Counted from the stretch's first letter, positions 15,954 through 24,135 are shown. The stretch: DNA of 44,323 nucleotides from GCA-2861595 sp035525365 (GCA_035525365.1 DATLEK010000014.1:1-44323); one strand, 5' to 3'. The notes: a model not told the origin generated them from the letters alone. A program made the numbers and translations.

Positions 15954-16670
15954 CTGCCTTTTGACAACAAGGGGATCCAGCACTGGGAGGCGCTGGCCGC
16001 GCTCGCCTCACCAGCTCGGCGGGCGCTGTATCTCCACGTCGCCGGCGCTGATCACGACGTCAGCCGGGACGACGCGGCCGAAGCGCTCGAGGTGTCTCGC
16101 AGCCTCACCGCTTTTCACCTCGACAAGCTGGTCGAGGCCGGACTACTGGAGACCAGCTACCGGCGGCTGGGCGAGCGGCGGGGGCCCGGTGCGGGACGGC
16201 CGGCCAAGCTGTACCGACGGTCACATCAGGCGCTGGAGGTGAGCTTTCCCGAGCGCCAGTACGAGCTGGCCGGAGAGGCTCTGGCCCGGGCGCTGGAGGC
16301 GGGCGCATCGCCGTCGCCGCTGGAAGCGGTGGACCGCGAGGGTCGCCGTCTCGGTGAGGAGACAGCTCGGCGCTTCCGGCCGGCCGAGGCCGGCGCTTTC
16401 AGTACCCGCGCAGCTCAGCGGCGAGCGGTGGAGGCAGTGCTGGGCGGCTTGGGGTACGAGACGGCACACCACCGTGGGCACGTCGTGCTGCGCAACTGCC
16501 CGTTCCATGCCCTGGCAGAGCGCCATCGGGAGATGGTCTGCACCATGAACCGTGCGTTCGTCGACGGCGTACTCACGGGCCTGGGAACAACCGAGTTGAC
16601 GACGTGCCCCACCGAGGAGCCGGATCGGTGCTGTGTCACGGTGCAGCCCAAGCGGCGGACACGGCCATGA
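15948..16670 (+). CDS. SufR-like HTH regulator with C-terminal cysteine sensor
   Basis: 240 residues behind GAGAGG. The N-terminal winged helix is seen in ALASPARRALYLHV and VSRSLTAFHLDKLVEAGLLE. A basic linker GERRGPGAGRPAKLYRR follows, as in the DeoR/SufR-like group. The C-terminal domain carries Cys in NCPFHALAERHREMVCTMN and further Cys in TTCPTEEPDRCC, a spacing like that which holds an Fe-S cluster in SufR-type repressors. It probably senses iron-sulfur or redox state. Its promoter is the inverted copy of that of the DUF2935/Rieske operon, so it probably once stood next to and controlled that operon. Confidence 0.75.
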   Translation: MKLPFDNKGIQHWEALAALASPARRALYLHVAGADHDVSRDDAAEALEVSRSLTAFHLDKLVEAGLLETSYRRLGERRGPGAGRPAKLYRRSHQALEVSFPERQYELAGEALARALEAGASPSPLEAVDREGRRLGEETARRFRPAEAGAFSTRAAQRRAVEAVLGGLGYETAHHRGHVVLRNCPFHALAERHREMVCTMNRAFVDGVLTGLGTTELTTCPTEEPDRCCVTVQPKRRTRP

Positions 16671-16702
16671 GCGGGCCCCGTACCTGACCATGAGCGACGC
16701 CC

Positions 16703-17059
16703 TCAAGCTGGCCGCCCCTTACAGGTCCACTCCCTTCGGTCGACGACGACGAGGGTCGGCGTGCCGTGGTGGGCGATGACCGCACAGGCCATGACCGTCT
16801 TGCCGGCGCCGGGCGGAGCCACGAGTACGCCGCGGTCGTGATCGACGAGGTCAGCGACCGCGGCAGCTTGAAGCCACTCGAGATCCTCTCGGTAGCAGGA
16901 GATGAACCGCGGTGTGTTCCACGTCGAGAAGCGCATCCGCTGCTTTTCGTAGAACTCGGGGTTGGGGATCGATCCCAGATGCTTGAGGGCCGTAATCGCG
17001 GCTGGCGGGAGCCCGGCCCGCTCAATGGACAGCATCGCCCCGAGCCGCGCCCGGATCAC
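16703..17059 (-). pseudogene. DEAD/DEAH-type helicase remnant (TOTE-like)
   Basis: The minus strand encodes RLGAMLSIERAGLPPAAITA, then NPEFYEKQRMRFSTWNTPRF, then after an apparent deletion a Walker A region LVAPPGAGKTVMACAVIA and LVVVDRREW. The NPEFY...QRMRxSTWxTPR motif with a following SF2 ATPase is found in large helicases associated with TOTE-type conflict systems. Both ends and the linker are missing, so it is a relic of a defence or mobile gene. The assignment to TOTE is from memory of the motif. Confidence 0.55.
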
Positions 17060-17132
17060 CGGAGGGGGAGGCGGGCCGCCCTGTCGAGCCAGCTCGGCCA
17101 GGCTAACAACTACTCATTACGGGCGATGCCTA

Positions 17133-17151
17133 ACCCCACCCCGAGTGGGGT
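17133..17151. promoter_or_regulatory. CsoR-type operator at the csoR-copA promoter
   Basis: ACCCCACCCCGAGTGGGGT has perfect 7-bp arms (ACCCCAC/GTGGGGT) around five bases, flanked by TA and AG. This is the G/C-tract dyad bound by CsoR proteins. It overlaps a TAGGAT that could be the -10 box, 12 bases before the csoR start. Confidence 0.75.
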
Positions 17152-17162
17152 AGGATAAGGAC

Positions 17163-17480
17163 ATGAAGAGCATGCATCGGTCATCGGTCCTCAACCGCCT
17201 CAAGACCGCTCGCGGTCATCTCGACGCCGTGGTGCGGATGGTCGAGAACGACGAATACTGCCCGGACATCATGAAGCAGCTGTCAGCGGTCCAGGGGTCC
17301 CTCGAGCGAGCCAGCCGCCTCGTCCTGCGCAACCACCTCGAGACCTGTGTGGCTGCGGCCATGCAGGCCGGGCGCACCGAGGAGATCGTCGACGAGTTGA
17401 TGGAGGCGCTCCGCTACGACCGGATCTCGACCGGGCCCGGCCCCGAGCTGGCGCTTGCACCGGAAGAGGTGACGTCATGA
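17163..17480 (+). CDS. csoR: Copper-sensing repressor CsoR
   Basis: 105 residues from ATG 17163. The whole protein is the DUF156 four-helix fold. The Cu(I) ligand triad is complete: Cys33 (EYCPDIMKQ), His58 and Cys62 (RNHLETC). Apo-CsoR represses and Cu(I) releases it from DNA. The promoter carries a matching palindrome, so it is autoregulated. It is coupled to copA by an ATGA overlap, the classic csoR-copA operon. A second similar palindrome near 29.5 kb suggests a wider regulon. Confidence 0.93.
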   Translation: MKSMHRSSVLNRLKTARGHLDAVVRMVENDEYCPDIMKQLSAVQGSLERASRLVLRNHLETCVAAAMQAGRTEEIVDELMEALRYDRISTGPGPELALAPEEVTS

Positions 17481-19843
17481 CCCAGCAGACCCAGGAACGA
17501 CAGGGCGGGAACTCGATCGGTGTGACCGAGGTGGAGCTGGCCGTCTCGGGGATGACGTGCGGCTCCTGCGCCACCCGGGTCCAGCGTGTCCTGTCGAAGC
17601 AGGACGGCGTGGAAACGGCGGCGGTGAACTTCGCCACGCGCAGAGCGACGGTCCGTTTCGATCCCGCTGAGGTGTCAGTCGACCACCTGGTGGCCGCCGC
17701 CGGCAAGATCGGGTACGGCCTGGCATCCCCCGAACCGCTCCAGGAGTCGGCCGAGGCCGACGCCGAGGCCGAGGTCCAGTCGATGTGGATGCGACGGGTC
17801 CTGGTGGCGTGGCCGCTCGGCATCGTCGTGCTCGTCCTGTCCTTGTTCTACATGGACGACCCGTGGGCCCGGTGGGGAGCACTCGTCCTCACCGTTCCCG
17901 TCCAGTTCTGGGCCGGCTACCCGTTCCTGCGCGTCGCCGCCGTCCGGCTGCGCAGCTTCCAGGCCAACATGGACTCGCTCATCTCCATGGGCACCCTGGC
18001 CGCCTTCTTCTTCTCGACCTATCAGGTCGTCTTCGGTCATCGGCACTCCGACCACTACTTCGACACCTCGGCGTTGATCATCGCCTTCCTCCTGCTCGGC
18101 CGCTACTTCGAGGCCCGGGCCAAGGGCAAGGCGTCAAGCGCCATCCGCAAGCTGTTGGAACTCGGGGCCAAGGAAGCGCGGATGGTGGTCGACGGCGAGG
18201 AGCGCCTGATCCCGATCGAGCAGGTGCAGGTTGACGACGTGCTGCGCGTCCGCCCGGGCGAGAAGATCCCCGTCGACGGGGAGGTCGTGGGTGGGTCCTC
18301 CGCCGTCGACGAGTCGATGCTCACCGGCGAGTCCGTCCCGGTCGACAAGGGCCCTGGCGACCGGGTGGCGGGCGCCACCCTCAACACCCAGGGGGTGCTC
18401 ACCGTGCGGGCCACCGCGGTCGGCTCCGACACCGCCCTGTCCCAGATCGTGCGCCTCATCGAGGAGGCGCAGGGGACCAAGGCGCCCGTCCAGGCGCTGG
18501 CCGATCGCATCTCGGGCATCTTCGTGCCCGTCGTCCTCCTGATCGCCATCGCCACCCTGGCCGGGTGGTGGGTCATCGGCGACGATCCCACCAAGGGCCT
18601 GGTGGCCGCGGTTGCCGTGCTCATCATCGCCTGTCCCTGTGCCCTCGGCCTGGCCACACCGACAGCCATCCTCGTCGGCACCGGCAGGGGAGCGTCGATG
18701 GGCGTGCTCATCAAGGGCGGCGAGGTCCTCGAGCGTTCCAAGAAGATCGACACCGTGGTGTTCGACAAGACGGGAACCTTGACGAGGGGCCAGATGGCGC
18801 TCACCGACGTGGTCTTCCTCGACGGCACCGATGAACGGGAGCTGCTCCGGCGGGCGGCGGCGGTGGAGGACGCCTCGGAGCACCCGGTTGGTCGGGCCAT
18901 CGTCGACGGCGCCCGCGCCGCCGGCCTGGACATCCCTGCGGCGACGGAGTTCGCGTCGGTCGCCGGCCACGGGGTGCGGGCCGAGGTCGAGGGACTGCTC
19001 GTCCACGTCGGTCGGCGCAAGCTCGCGGCCGAGGCCGGTTTCGTCATGGCGAGCGAACTCGAGCAGGCGGCGAGCAGCTTGGAGGGCGAGGGCAAGACCG
19101 CCGTGTTCGCCGGTTGGGACGGCCAGGTCCGCGGCGTGATCTCGGTGGCCGACACCCTCAAGGACGACGCCCCGGCCGCGGTTGGTGCCCTGCGGGCCAT
19201 GGGTGTCACTGTCATCATGATCACCGGCGACAACCGCCGAACGGCAGAGTCCATCGCCCGCCCGGTCGGCATCGACCGGGTTCTCGCCGAGGTGCTGCCC
19301 GCCGACAAGGTCGACGAGGTGCGCCGGTTGCAAGAAGCGGGTGCCGTGGTGGCCATGGTGGGCGACGGCATCAACGACGCCCCCGCCCTGGTACAGGCCG
19401 ACCTGGGTATCGCCATCGGCACCGGCACCGACGTGGCCATCGAGTCCTCGGACATCACCCTGCTCTCCGGTGACCTCCACGGGGTGGCCACCGCCATCCG
19501 CCTGTCCCGCCGGACGTTCCGCACAATCCTCCAGAACCTGGCCTGGGCCTTCGGGTACAACGTCTTGCTGATCCCCTTGGCCGCCGCCGGCCTGCTCAAC
19601 CCGATCCTCGCCGGCGGGGCCATGGCCATATCGAGTGTCTCGGTCGTGTCCAACAGCCTCAGGCTGGCCCGCTTCCGGGGCACCAGGCAGTCGACGGCGT
19701 CGCGATCCTCGGCTCCCGAGGGCCAGAAGGTGGAGATCTCGTGGCAGCGCCTCTCCGGTGGACCCGCCGGTGGGCCGGAACAGTCGGAGGGCCGAACCAA
19801 CGGCGCAGACGTGCGGTTGTCCCGCTTCGGGCGGGGGTCCTGA
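17477..19843 (+). CDS. copA: Cu(I)-exporting P1B-type ATPase
   Basis: 788 residues. The N-terminal HMA domain has GMTCGSCATRV (Cys28, Cys31). The membrane metal site CPC is at 386-388 (ACPCALGLATPTA), the phosphorylation motif is DKTGT (Asp430), the nucleotide-domain motif is SEHPVGRA, and the hinge is MVGDGINDAPAL. The last membrane helices contain GYN and MAISSVSV, the signature of Cu(I)-specific P1B-1 pumps. It pumps cytoplasmic Cu(I) outward using ATP. The C-terminal 60 residues after the last helix are hydrophilic and unrecognised. It is in an operon with csoR. Confidence 0.95.
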   Translation: MTQQTQERQGGNSIGVTEVELAVSGMTCGSCATRVQRVLSKQDGVETAAVNFATRRATVRFDPAEVSVDHLVAAAGKIGYGLASPEPLQESAEADAEAEVQSMWMRRVLVAWPLGIVVLVLSLFYMDDPWARWGALVLTVPVQFWAGYPFLRVAAVRLRSFQANMDSLISMGTLAAFFFSTYQVVFGHRHSDHYFDTSALIIAFLLLGRYFEARAKGKASSAIRKLLELGAKEARMVVDGEERLIPIEQVQVDDVLRVRPGEKIPVDGEVVGGSSAVDESMLTGESVPVDKGPGDRVAGATLNTQGVLTVRATAVGSDTALSQIVRLIEEAQGTKAPVQALADRISGIFVPVVLLIAIATLAGWWVIGDDPTKGLVAAVAVLIIACPCALGLATPTAILVGTGRGASMGVLIKGGEVLERSKKIDTVVFDKTGTLTRGQMALTDVVFLDGTDERELLRRAAAVEDASEHPVGRAIVDGARAAGLDIPAATEFASVAGHGVRAEVEGLLVHVGRRKLAAEAGFVMASELEQAASSLEGEGKTAVFAGWDGQVRGVISVADTLKDDAPAAVGALRAMGVTVIMITGDNRRTAESIARPVGIDRVLAEVLPADKVDEVRRLQEAGAVVAMVGDGINDAPALVQADLGIAIGTGTDVAIESSDITLLSGDLHGVATAIRLSRRTFRTILQNLAWAFGYNVLLIPLAAAGLLNPILAGGAMAISSVSVVSNSLRLARFRGTRQSTASRSSAPEGQKVEISWQRLSGGPAGGPEQSEGRTNGADVRLSRFGRGS

Positions 19844-19955
19844 CATAGCCAAGCCGAGAACACAGAGCCGGCCCACGGCCGGCCGTCCCGCACCGGGGCG
19901 CGTGGCTGGCCGGTCGCCGAACAGCGGGAAAAGCCGGCGATCGAACGTCGCACCG

Positions 19956-20135
19956 TGGCTCGTGTTCGTGAGCGGCGACGGCTCGGGTGGATGGGAGCGC
20001 CGGGGTGAGCTCGGTGGTCGCCCGGCTGCTCTGCTCGTCGCCGACGGCAACGCCTACGCCGCGGTCGAGGGCGGCGGCATCCTCGAATCGGGCGACGGCG
20101 GGCGCACGTGGTCGCCCCGCTACGACGCCCGGTGA
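19956..20135 (+). pseudogene. C-terminal fragment of a beta-propeller (BNR/F510_1955-like) protein
   Basis: About 59 residues (LVFVSGDGSGGWERRGEL ... GGGILESGDGGRTWSPRY) carry two BNR/Asp-box-like turns (S/G-x-DGG-x-W). This is the end of a sialidase-like propeller as found beside copper genes in actinobacteria. The rest of the propeller is absent, and the frame continues upstream only through low-complexity sequence beyond the copA stop. The stop overlaps the GTG of the next gene (GTGA), so the original operon order survives. Confidence 0.5.
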
Positions 20136-20710
20136 GAGCCGGCGTTCACGCCACCAACACGCAGACTCATCAGGAAATCCTGAGGGCCCTGCCGTCCCGA
20201 CGTCAGTTGCTCGGAGTGTGGCTGGCTGCCGCCGTCGTGCTGGGGGCGCTGCTCCTCGTCGCCCGGGCGGCGCGCACTGGAGGCGACGATCCCGATCAGG
20301 CCCGCCAGCGTCCCGGCTTCCTCGACGCCGGCTCCCTCCCGGTGCCGGCGCCGAGCGTGGCGGGGATCCCGAGGCCGGGCCACCGGGCGGTGGTGTTCTT
20401 CGCCCGCCAGGACGAGGCGGGAGAGCTGTGCCGGGAGCTGGCCGGGCACCCGTCGATCCGTGGCCGCGCCGATGTCGCCGTCGTCGTCGTGGCCGGCGTG
20501 GCGCCGCCGGCGTGCTCGGGCGGCACGGTGGTCGCCGACTCCAGCGGTGCCATTGCCCGCGCCTACGGCCTGCCCGTTCCGAGGGACGGCGGACCGCCCA
20601 CGGGCTACGCCGTGGTCGACTCAGCGGGCGCCGTCCGCTACCGCACCCTCGATCCCGAGGTCATCGACCAACTCAGCGAGGTGGCGACGATCGTAGGGGC
20701 GACGCCATGA
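20132..20710 (+). CDS. Membrane-anchored thioredoxin-fold-like protein
   Basis: 192 residues from GTG 20132, coupled to the preceding stop. There is one membrane anchor (LGVWLAAAVVLGALLLVA, about residues 28-45), then an outside domain with PSVAGIPRPGHRAVVFFARQ, a peroxiredoxin/TlpA-like beginning. The expected CxxC is not conserved: the only Cys residues are in ELCRELAG and PPACSGGT. It is probably a degenerate thioredoxin-fold protein with a binding rather than a catalytic role. It is coupled to the next membrane gene. Confidence 0.55.
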   Translation: MRAGVHATNTQTHQEILRALPSRRQLLGVWLAAAVVLGALLLVARAARTGGDDPDQARQRPGFLDAGSLPVPAPSVAGIPRPGHRAVVFFARQDEAGELCRELAGHPSIRGRADVAVVVVAGVAPPACSGGTVVADSSGAIARAYGLPVPRDGGPPTGYAVVDSAGAVRYRTLDPEVIDQLSEVATIVGATP

Positions 20711-21159
20711 CGGCGCTGGCGACGCGGGCCGAGGCGGTCGGCCACGGTCTGCGGGTCTGCCTGTGGTGCGTGATATCGGTCCTCGTGGAGGTGGGCCTCT
20801 ACGCCTCCTACCGCAACCACGACGGTCGCTTCCACTGGTTCACCCATTTCTTCGTGGGGGCGGCGGCGGCCCTGGTGGTGATGGCGGTGGTCGCCGCCCG
20901 TACCCACCGCCCCGCGCCCCTCCCGCTGGTTTGGCTGCTGGCCGGCCACCTGGTCGCCATGTTCCCCGACTTCCTCTTCGCCGCCGGTGTGGCCCACTAC
21001 CGGTGGATGGAGGTGTTCCTGGGCCACATCTCCACCCACTTCGTGCCCGGGCGCAACCTCACCTGGTACGTCGTGTTCCTCGCCAGCCTCGGCGTCTACC
21101 TGGCCACCCTCGACCGGCTCCGGACGGACGCGGCTCCTTCGCACGCTGACCCCGCGTAG
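20707..21159 (+). CDS. Small multi-pass membrane protein
   Basis: 150 residues, starting in an ATGA overlap with the thioredoxin-like gene. About four hydrophobic segments are visible (LRVCLWCVISVLVEVGLYA; FVGAAAALVVMAVVAA; LVWLLAGHLVAMFPDFLFA; WYVVFLASLGVYLA). Conserved-looking His residues stand near the membrane ends (HWFTHFF, AHYRWMEVFLGHISTHF), which could bind metal. I do not recognise the family. Its place in the copper island suggests a role in copper or redox trafficking. Confidence 0.6.
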   Translation: MTALATRAEAVGHGLRVCLWCVISVLVEVGLYASYRNHDGRFHWFTHFFVGAAAALVVMAVVAARTHRPAPLPLVWLLAGHLVAMFPDFLFAAGVAHYRWMEVFLGHISTHFVPGRNLTWYVVFLASLGVYLATLDRLRTDAAPSHADPA

Positions 21160-21164
21160 CAAGA

Positions 21165-21179
21165 TGACACAGTGTAGTA
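21165..21179. promoter_or_regulatory. BlaI-type operator candidate, site 1
   Basis: TGACACAGTGTAGTA stands 30 bases before the cupredoxin gene and overlaps a TAGTAT that may be the -10 box. The core ACACAGTGT is palindromic. Near-identical 15-mers lie at three other promoters of this island. Confidence 0.6.
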
Positions 21180-21208
21180 TCTGGTGATCGGGCGCAGACG
21201 GTTGAGGT

Positions 21209-21403
21209 GTGCCGACCGTGCTGACGGTTCGGACCAACGGCACCCAGGGGTGCACACGCGGTTTCATCGTCCCCTCCGCCAACATCCAGCGGGTGCTGCC
21301 CGAGACGGGCGACACCAGGATCGAGTTGGGGAACCTGGAGGCGGGCACGTTGCGTTACACCTGCAGCATGGGCATGTACCGAGGGACCATCGAGGTTGTC
21401 TGA
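21209..21403 (+). CDS. Short cupredoxin-like copper-binding protein
   Basis: 64 residues from GTG 21209 (GTG 21218 also possible). The sequence has TQGCTRGFIVPSANIQ and ends LRYTCSMGMYRGTIEVV. The C-terminal C-S-M-G-M loop is the copper-ligand loop of cupredoxin_1 domains that often sit at the end of membrane copper proteins. The protein is shorter than a full cupredoxin (about 100 residues) and lacks a signal peptide. It may be cytoplasmic or depend on another protein. A CopZ-like gene follows after 13 bases. Confidence 0.65.
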   Translation: MPTVLTVRTNGTQGCTRGFIVPSANIQRVLPETGDTRIELGNLEAGTLRYTCSMGMYRGTIEVV

Positions 21404-21416
21404 GAAAGGAGGGGCC

Positions 21417-21635
21417 ATGGCCACCGAGGTCCTCGCCGTCACGGGGATGCACTGCGCGAGCTGCGGGATGCTGGTCGACGAGGCGCTGGAGGATCTGCCC
21501 GGCGTCCGGTCGTCCCGCACGAACGTGCGCCGGGCCCGGACCAAGGTCGACTACGACCCCGCGGTCACCACGCTGGCCGACATCTCCAAGGCCGTGAGCG
21601 AACTCGGCTACAAGGCCGAGGCCGCCGGCGCCTGA
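21417..21635 (+). CDS. CopZ-like heavy-metal-associated (HMA) chaperone
   Basis: 72 residues from ATG 21417, behind a strong AAAGGAGG site. The HMA motif GMHCASCGMLVDEAL carries the Cu(I)-binding CxxC; the rest has the usual ferredoxin-like pattern ending ISKAVSELGYKAE. It would carry Cu(I) to CopA or to the cupredoxin-like protein encoded just upstream in the same operon. The His before the first Cys and the extra Cys-Gly after it differ slightly from CopA's own domain. Confidence 0.85.
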   Translation: MATEVLAVTGMHCASCGMLVDEALEDLPGVRSSRTNVRRARTKVDYDPAVTTLADISKAVSELGYKAEAAGA

Positions 21636-21647
21636 GTCCCTCCGGGC

Positions 21648-22247
21648 CTATCCGGGCTTGGTCACCGGCGGCAGGCCTTTCAGCAGCGGCTCGATCGCGC
21701 CCCGCGTGGCCACGTTGTCCCATCGGGCCACCACCCTGCCGTCGGCGCCGATGAGGAACACCCAGGGCTCGTTCCCCTCACCACCGTTGCGCGTCAGCCA
21801 CTGGGCGGCGGCGTCGTTGAGCTCCGTCTTCTCGAAGTCCTTCCAGACCTCGACGTGGACGAAGCGCGCCCGGTCGGCGTAGTCCCGGGCCAGCTCGGCG
21901 ACCATGTCGGTGACCGGGCCGCAGAACCTGCTGACGCAGAAGGTCGGCGTGGAGAACACGGCGAGGACCGGCACCCGGTCGCGCAATGCCTGGGCGATCG
22001 TCGTCTGGTGGAGCTCGGGGTCGGGCACCGGCTGGCTGGGCGAGGCCCGGGAGTCGATGGCCGCCGGTGGTGCGCCGGGTGAGGAGACGGTGAGGTTCTC
22101 GCTGGCCGGGGCGGGGTCGCCCGGGGCGGGTACGGCGTGGCGGGGCAGCACACTGAACGAGCCGCCGCCGCCGCACGCAGAGGTGACGAGCGCCGATGCT
22201 GCCAGGACGATGACGGCCCGAAGACAGCGCTGGTACGGCGCGCTCAT
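21648..22247 (-). CDS. Thioredoxin-fold lipoprotein
   Basis: 199 residues. The signal peptide ends in a lipobox LVTSAC (lipidated Cys25). After a Pro/Ala-rich linker comes a thioredoxin-like domain with VLAVFSTPTFCVSRFCGPVTD, where two Cys are spaced by four residues instead of CxxC, then HVEVWKDFEKTELND and WVFLIGADGRVVARW. It would sit on the outer face of the membrane and may act on thiols or bind copper. The same CxxxxC arrangement occurs in other actinobacterial lipoproteins of this kind. It converges with the CopZ gene. Confidence 0.7.
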   Translation of the reverse strand: MSAPYQRCLRAVIVLAASALVTSACGGGGSFSVLPRHAVPAPGDPAPASENLTVSSPGAPPAAIDSRASPSQPVPDPELHQTTIAQALRDRVPVLAVFSTPTFCVSRFCGPVTDMVAELARDYADRARFVHVEVWKDFEKTELNDAAAQWLTRNGGEGNEPWVFLIGADGRVVARWDNVATRGAIEPLLKGLPPVTKPG

Positions 22248-22289
22248 GGGCGAGGTTGGCGTGGGAGCGGAGAAGGCACCCGAGGGTGG

Positions 22290-22511
22290 TCAGACAGACT
22301 GCCGAGGCGGTGCCGCCTGCTCGTCCTCGTGAAGCCGGCGAAGCTCCTCTTGGAGGCGCGCCAGCTCACCACGGCTTGGGTCGGTCTCCTCCTGGGGTTC
22401 GGTCTGCGCCGCCGCTCCACGACCGCGGCCCATCACCCACATCCCGACCATCATCACTGCCATCCCCCCGGCGCAGGCCAGTCCGGGGAGCAGCGCTGTC
22501 AGTGTCCTCAT
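22290..22511 (-). CDS. Small membrane protein with coiled-coil tail
   Basis: 73 residues from ATG 22511. A Met-rich membrane helix (GLACAGGMAVMMVGMWVMG) precedes a charged tail with a short coiled coil (ELARLQEELRRLHEDE). The architecture is the same as that of the DUF2933-like protein at 29121-29441: a Met-rich helix and a LxxExxxL tail. The Met residues could bind Cu(I). Its promoter is shared with, and opposite to, the TlpA gene at 22607. Confidence 0.6.
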   Translation of the reverse strand: MRTLTALLPGLACAGGMAVMMVGMWVMGRGRGAAAQTEPQEETDPSRGELARLQEELRRLHEDEQAAPPRQSV

Positions 22512-22579
22512 CTTGGTCCCTTTCGCTTGTCGTCCTACACGCCGTCGCATGACAATAGCGGGCCAGCCCGGTTCTGCAA

Positions 22580-22594
22580 CGACACAGTGACGTA
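22580..22594. promoter_or_regulatory. BlaI-type operator candidate, site 2
   Basis: CGACACAGTGACGTA is 12 bases upstream of the TlpA-like gene's GTG and overlaps a possible TATATC -10 box. It also lies in the promoter region of the divergent small membrane protein. Confidence 0.6.
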
Positions 22595-22606
22595 TATCCT
22601 GCCGGC

Positions 22607-23272
22607 GTGCCCGGCCCACCGGCGACCGCCGACCCCCTGTCCCACCCCGGCACCTCCGACGAGGAACCGCCCGCTCGCGAGGTGACCGGCGCGCGCAGGC
22701 GGAGCCCCATCCGCTGGGTGGCCATCTCGCTGCTCGTAATCCTCGTGCCCTTCCTGGTGTTGCTCGGGACCAAGATCGGCAGCAGCGGCGGCATCGCCCG
22801 CTCGCCTCTGCTGGGCCAGCCGGCCCCCGCCTTCAGCGTCCCACGCATCGACCAGCGCGGGGCCCTGGCGTCGAGCGAGCTGGCGGGGCGGCTCTACGTC
22901 GTCAACTTCTGGGCATCATGGTGCGTGCCGTGCCGGGAGAACCCGGTGCTCGAGTCCTTCTACCGCAGGTGGCAGCCGGCGGGCGTCGAGCTGGTGGGAA
23001 TCCTCTACGGGGACCAGGTCGACGCCGCCCTGAAGTTCCGGCGCGAAATCGGAGGCTCCTGGCCTCTCGTGGACGACCCCGGCGGCCGGGTCGCGGTGGG
23101 GTACGGGGTACGCGGCGTGCCCGAGACCTTCGTGGTCGACGGCCGGGGCGTGGTCATGGCCAAGCTCGTGGGGGCCGTGGGCGAGGGCACCCTCGACGCC
23201 GTGATCGACCAGATCCGCACCGGTGGGGCGCCGGTGACGGCCAAGAACGACCGCTACCGCACCCGGCGTTGA
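22607..23272 (+). CDS. TlpA/ResA/CcmG-type membrane thiol-disulfide oxidoreductase
   Basis: 221 residues from GTG 22607. A cytoplasmic tail of about 35 residues leads to one membrane helix (WVAISLLVILVPFLVLLG). The outside domain begins GQPAPAFSVPRID and has the active site NFWASWCVPCRENP (Cys106, Cys109) and a cis-Pro loop GVPETFVVD. It would reduce or hold thiols of exported apocytochromes or copper proteins, fed with electrons by the CcdA protein encoded at 25538. It converges with and overlaps by 19 bases another TlpA gene. Confidence 0.88.
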   Translation: MPGPPATADPLSHPGTSDEEPPAREVTGARRRSPIRWVAISLLVILVPFLVLLGTKIGSSGGIARSPLLGQPAPAFSVPRIDQRGALASSELAGRLYVVNFWASWCVPCRENPVLESFYRRWQPAGVELVGILYGDQVDAALKFRREIGGSWPLVDDPGGRVAVGYGVRGVPETFVVDGRGVVMAKLVGAVGEGTLDAVIDQIRTGGAPVTAKNDRYRTRR

Positions 23273-23964
23273 CCCGTCTTACTGGTGCCGTTGGCCAGGA
23301 ACAATCCGTCGATCGTCTCCTCCAGGTCCTTGCGGCTCATCTCGCCGCTACGGCGCCCGAGGATCTCCCCTCCGGGGGAGATGAACAGCGTCGTCGGCAT
23401 GCCGAACAGCCCGTAGGCCGCGGCGACGCTGCCTTTGGGGTCATAGCCCGAAGGGTAGGAGACGCCGGTCTCCTCGAGCAGTTCCAGCCCGGCGCGCCGG
23501 CTGTCCTGGTGGTTGATGCCCACGAAGGCGACCCGGCCCTTCAGCTTCTGAGCGACGGCCTGAAAACCGGGCATCTCCCGCCGGCACGGGATGCACCAGG
23601 AGGCCCAGAAGTTGAGCACGACCGGCTTCCCTCGGAGGGCGGCCAGCGACACGACCGGTTGGCCCTTGCGCAGGTTCTCCAGCTCGAACGCCCGCGCCTT
23701 GCCGCCCCCCGCCGTGGTGGGGGCCGAGGTGGTCGATGGCCCGGAAAAGGCCACGGTCGCGGCGACAGCAGCCAGGGCGACCACGACGCCGCCGACGATC
23801 CAGCGGAAGCGCCCCCGGCGGGGCGCCTCCGAATCAGGGCCGTCCTCGCCGGAGCCTTCGACCGAACGCGGCCTTGGCGGTGACGACGGTCCGTCAGCGC
23901 CGGGGGGGCCGCCGGCGCCCTCCTCCAGATCTATCTCTCCGATCACGACCGCTCCCTGACCCAA
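23254..23964 (-). CDS. Second TlpA-type membrane thioredoxin
   Basis: 236 residues. A Gly/Pro/acidic cytoplasmic tail precedes one membrane helix (WIVGGVVVALAAVAATVAF, about 55-73). The catalytic domain has VVLNFWASWCIPCRREMPGF (Cys124, Cys127), INHQDSRRAGLELLEE and FGMPTTLFISPGG with the cis-Pro. It is closer to general TlpA proteins than its neighbour at 22607, which suggests different substrates. A weak BlaI-type element lies 31 bases upstream. Confidence 0.88.
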   Translation of the reverse strand: MGQGAVVIGEIDLEEGAGGPPGADGPSSPPRPRSVEGSGEDGPDSEAPRRGRFRWIVGGVVVALAAVAATVAFSGPSTTSAPTTAGGGKARAFELENLRKGQPVVSLAALRGKPVVLNFWASWCIPCRREMPGFQAVAQKLKGRVAFVGINHQDSRRAGLELLEETGVSYPSGYDPKGSVAAAYGLFGMPTTLFISPGGEILGRRSGEMSRKDLEETIDGLFLANGTSKTGQRRVR

Positions 23965-23994
23965 CCTCTAGCGGCGTTGCCACCACAGCAAATC

Positions 23995-24009
23995 CTACGT
24001 GCTGTAGCA
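23995..24009. promoter_or_regulatory. Weak BlaI-type operator candidate, site 5
   Basis: CTACGTGCTGTAGCA has dyad arms CTAC/GTAG and shares the TGTAG half with the better sites. It lies upstream of the leftward TlpA gene. It is less similar than sites 1-4, so the call is tentative. Confidence 0.35.
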
Positions 24010-24120
24010 AGCCGATGCAGGCCGGCAGCGCTTGCCCGCCGCATTCGGCGTCCCGGAAAGCCCTTCGGCACAGAACACGCGTAGGACGGGGAAGCGCTGG
24101 CGCTCGTCGCGGCCGGTCAA

Positions 24121-24135
24121 TGACACCGTGACGTA
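24121..24135. promoter_or_regulatory. BlaI-type operator candidate, site 3 (autoregulatory)
   Basis: TGACACCGTGACGTA lies 48 bases before the BlaI gene; a TATACT -10 box at 24154-24159 puts the element over the -35 region. This suits autorepression. Confidence 0.6.

Noticed and set aside
17133..17151. Palindrome before csoR considered as a terminator
   Set aside because: It lies directly upstream of a start codon, overlaps a -10 box and has the CsoR operator form; no T-tract follows.
18134..20050. Long minus-strand open frame of 638 codons opposite copA
   Set aside because: It is antisense to a complete P1B ATPase, has low-complexity Gly/Arg/Asp-rich translation and no family match; it is open only because of GC-biased codons.
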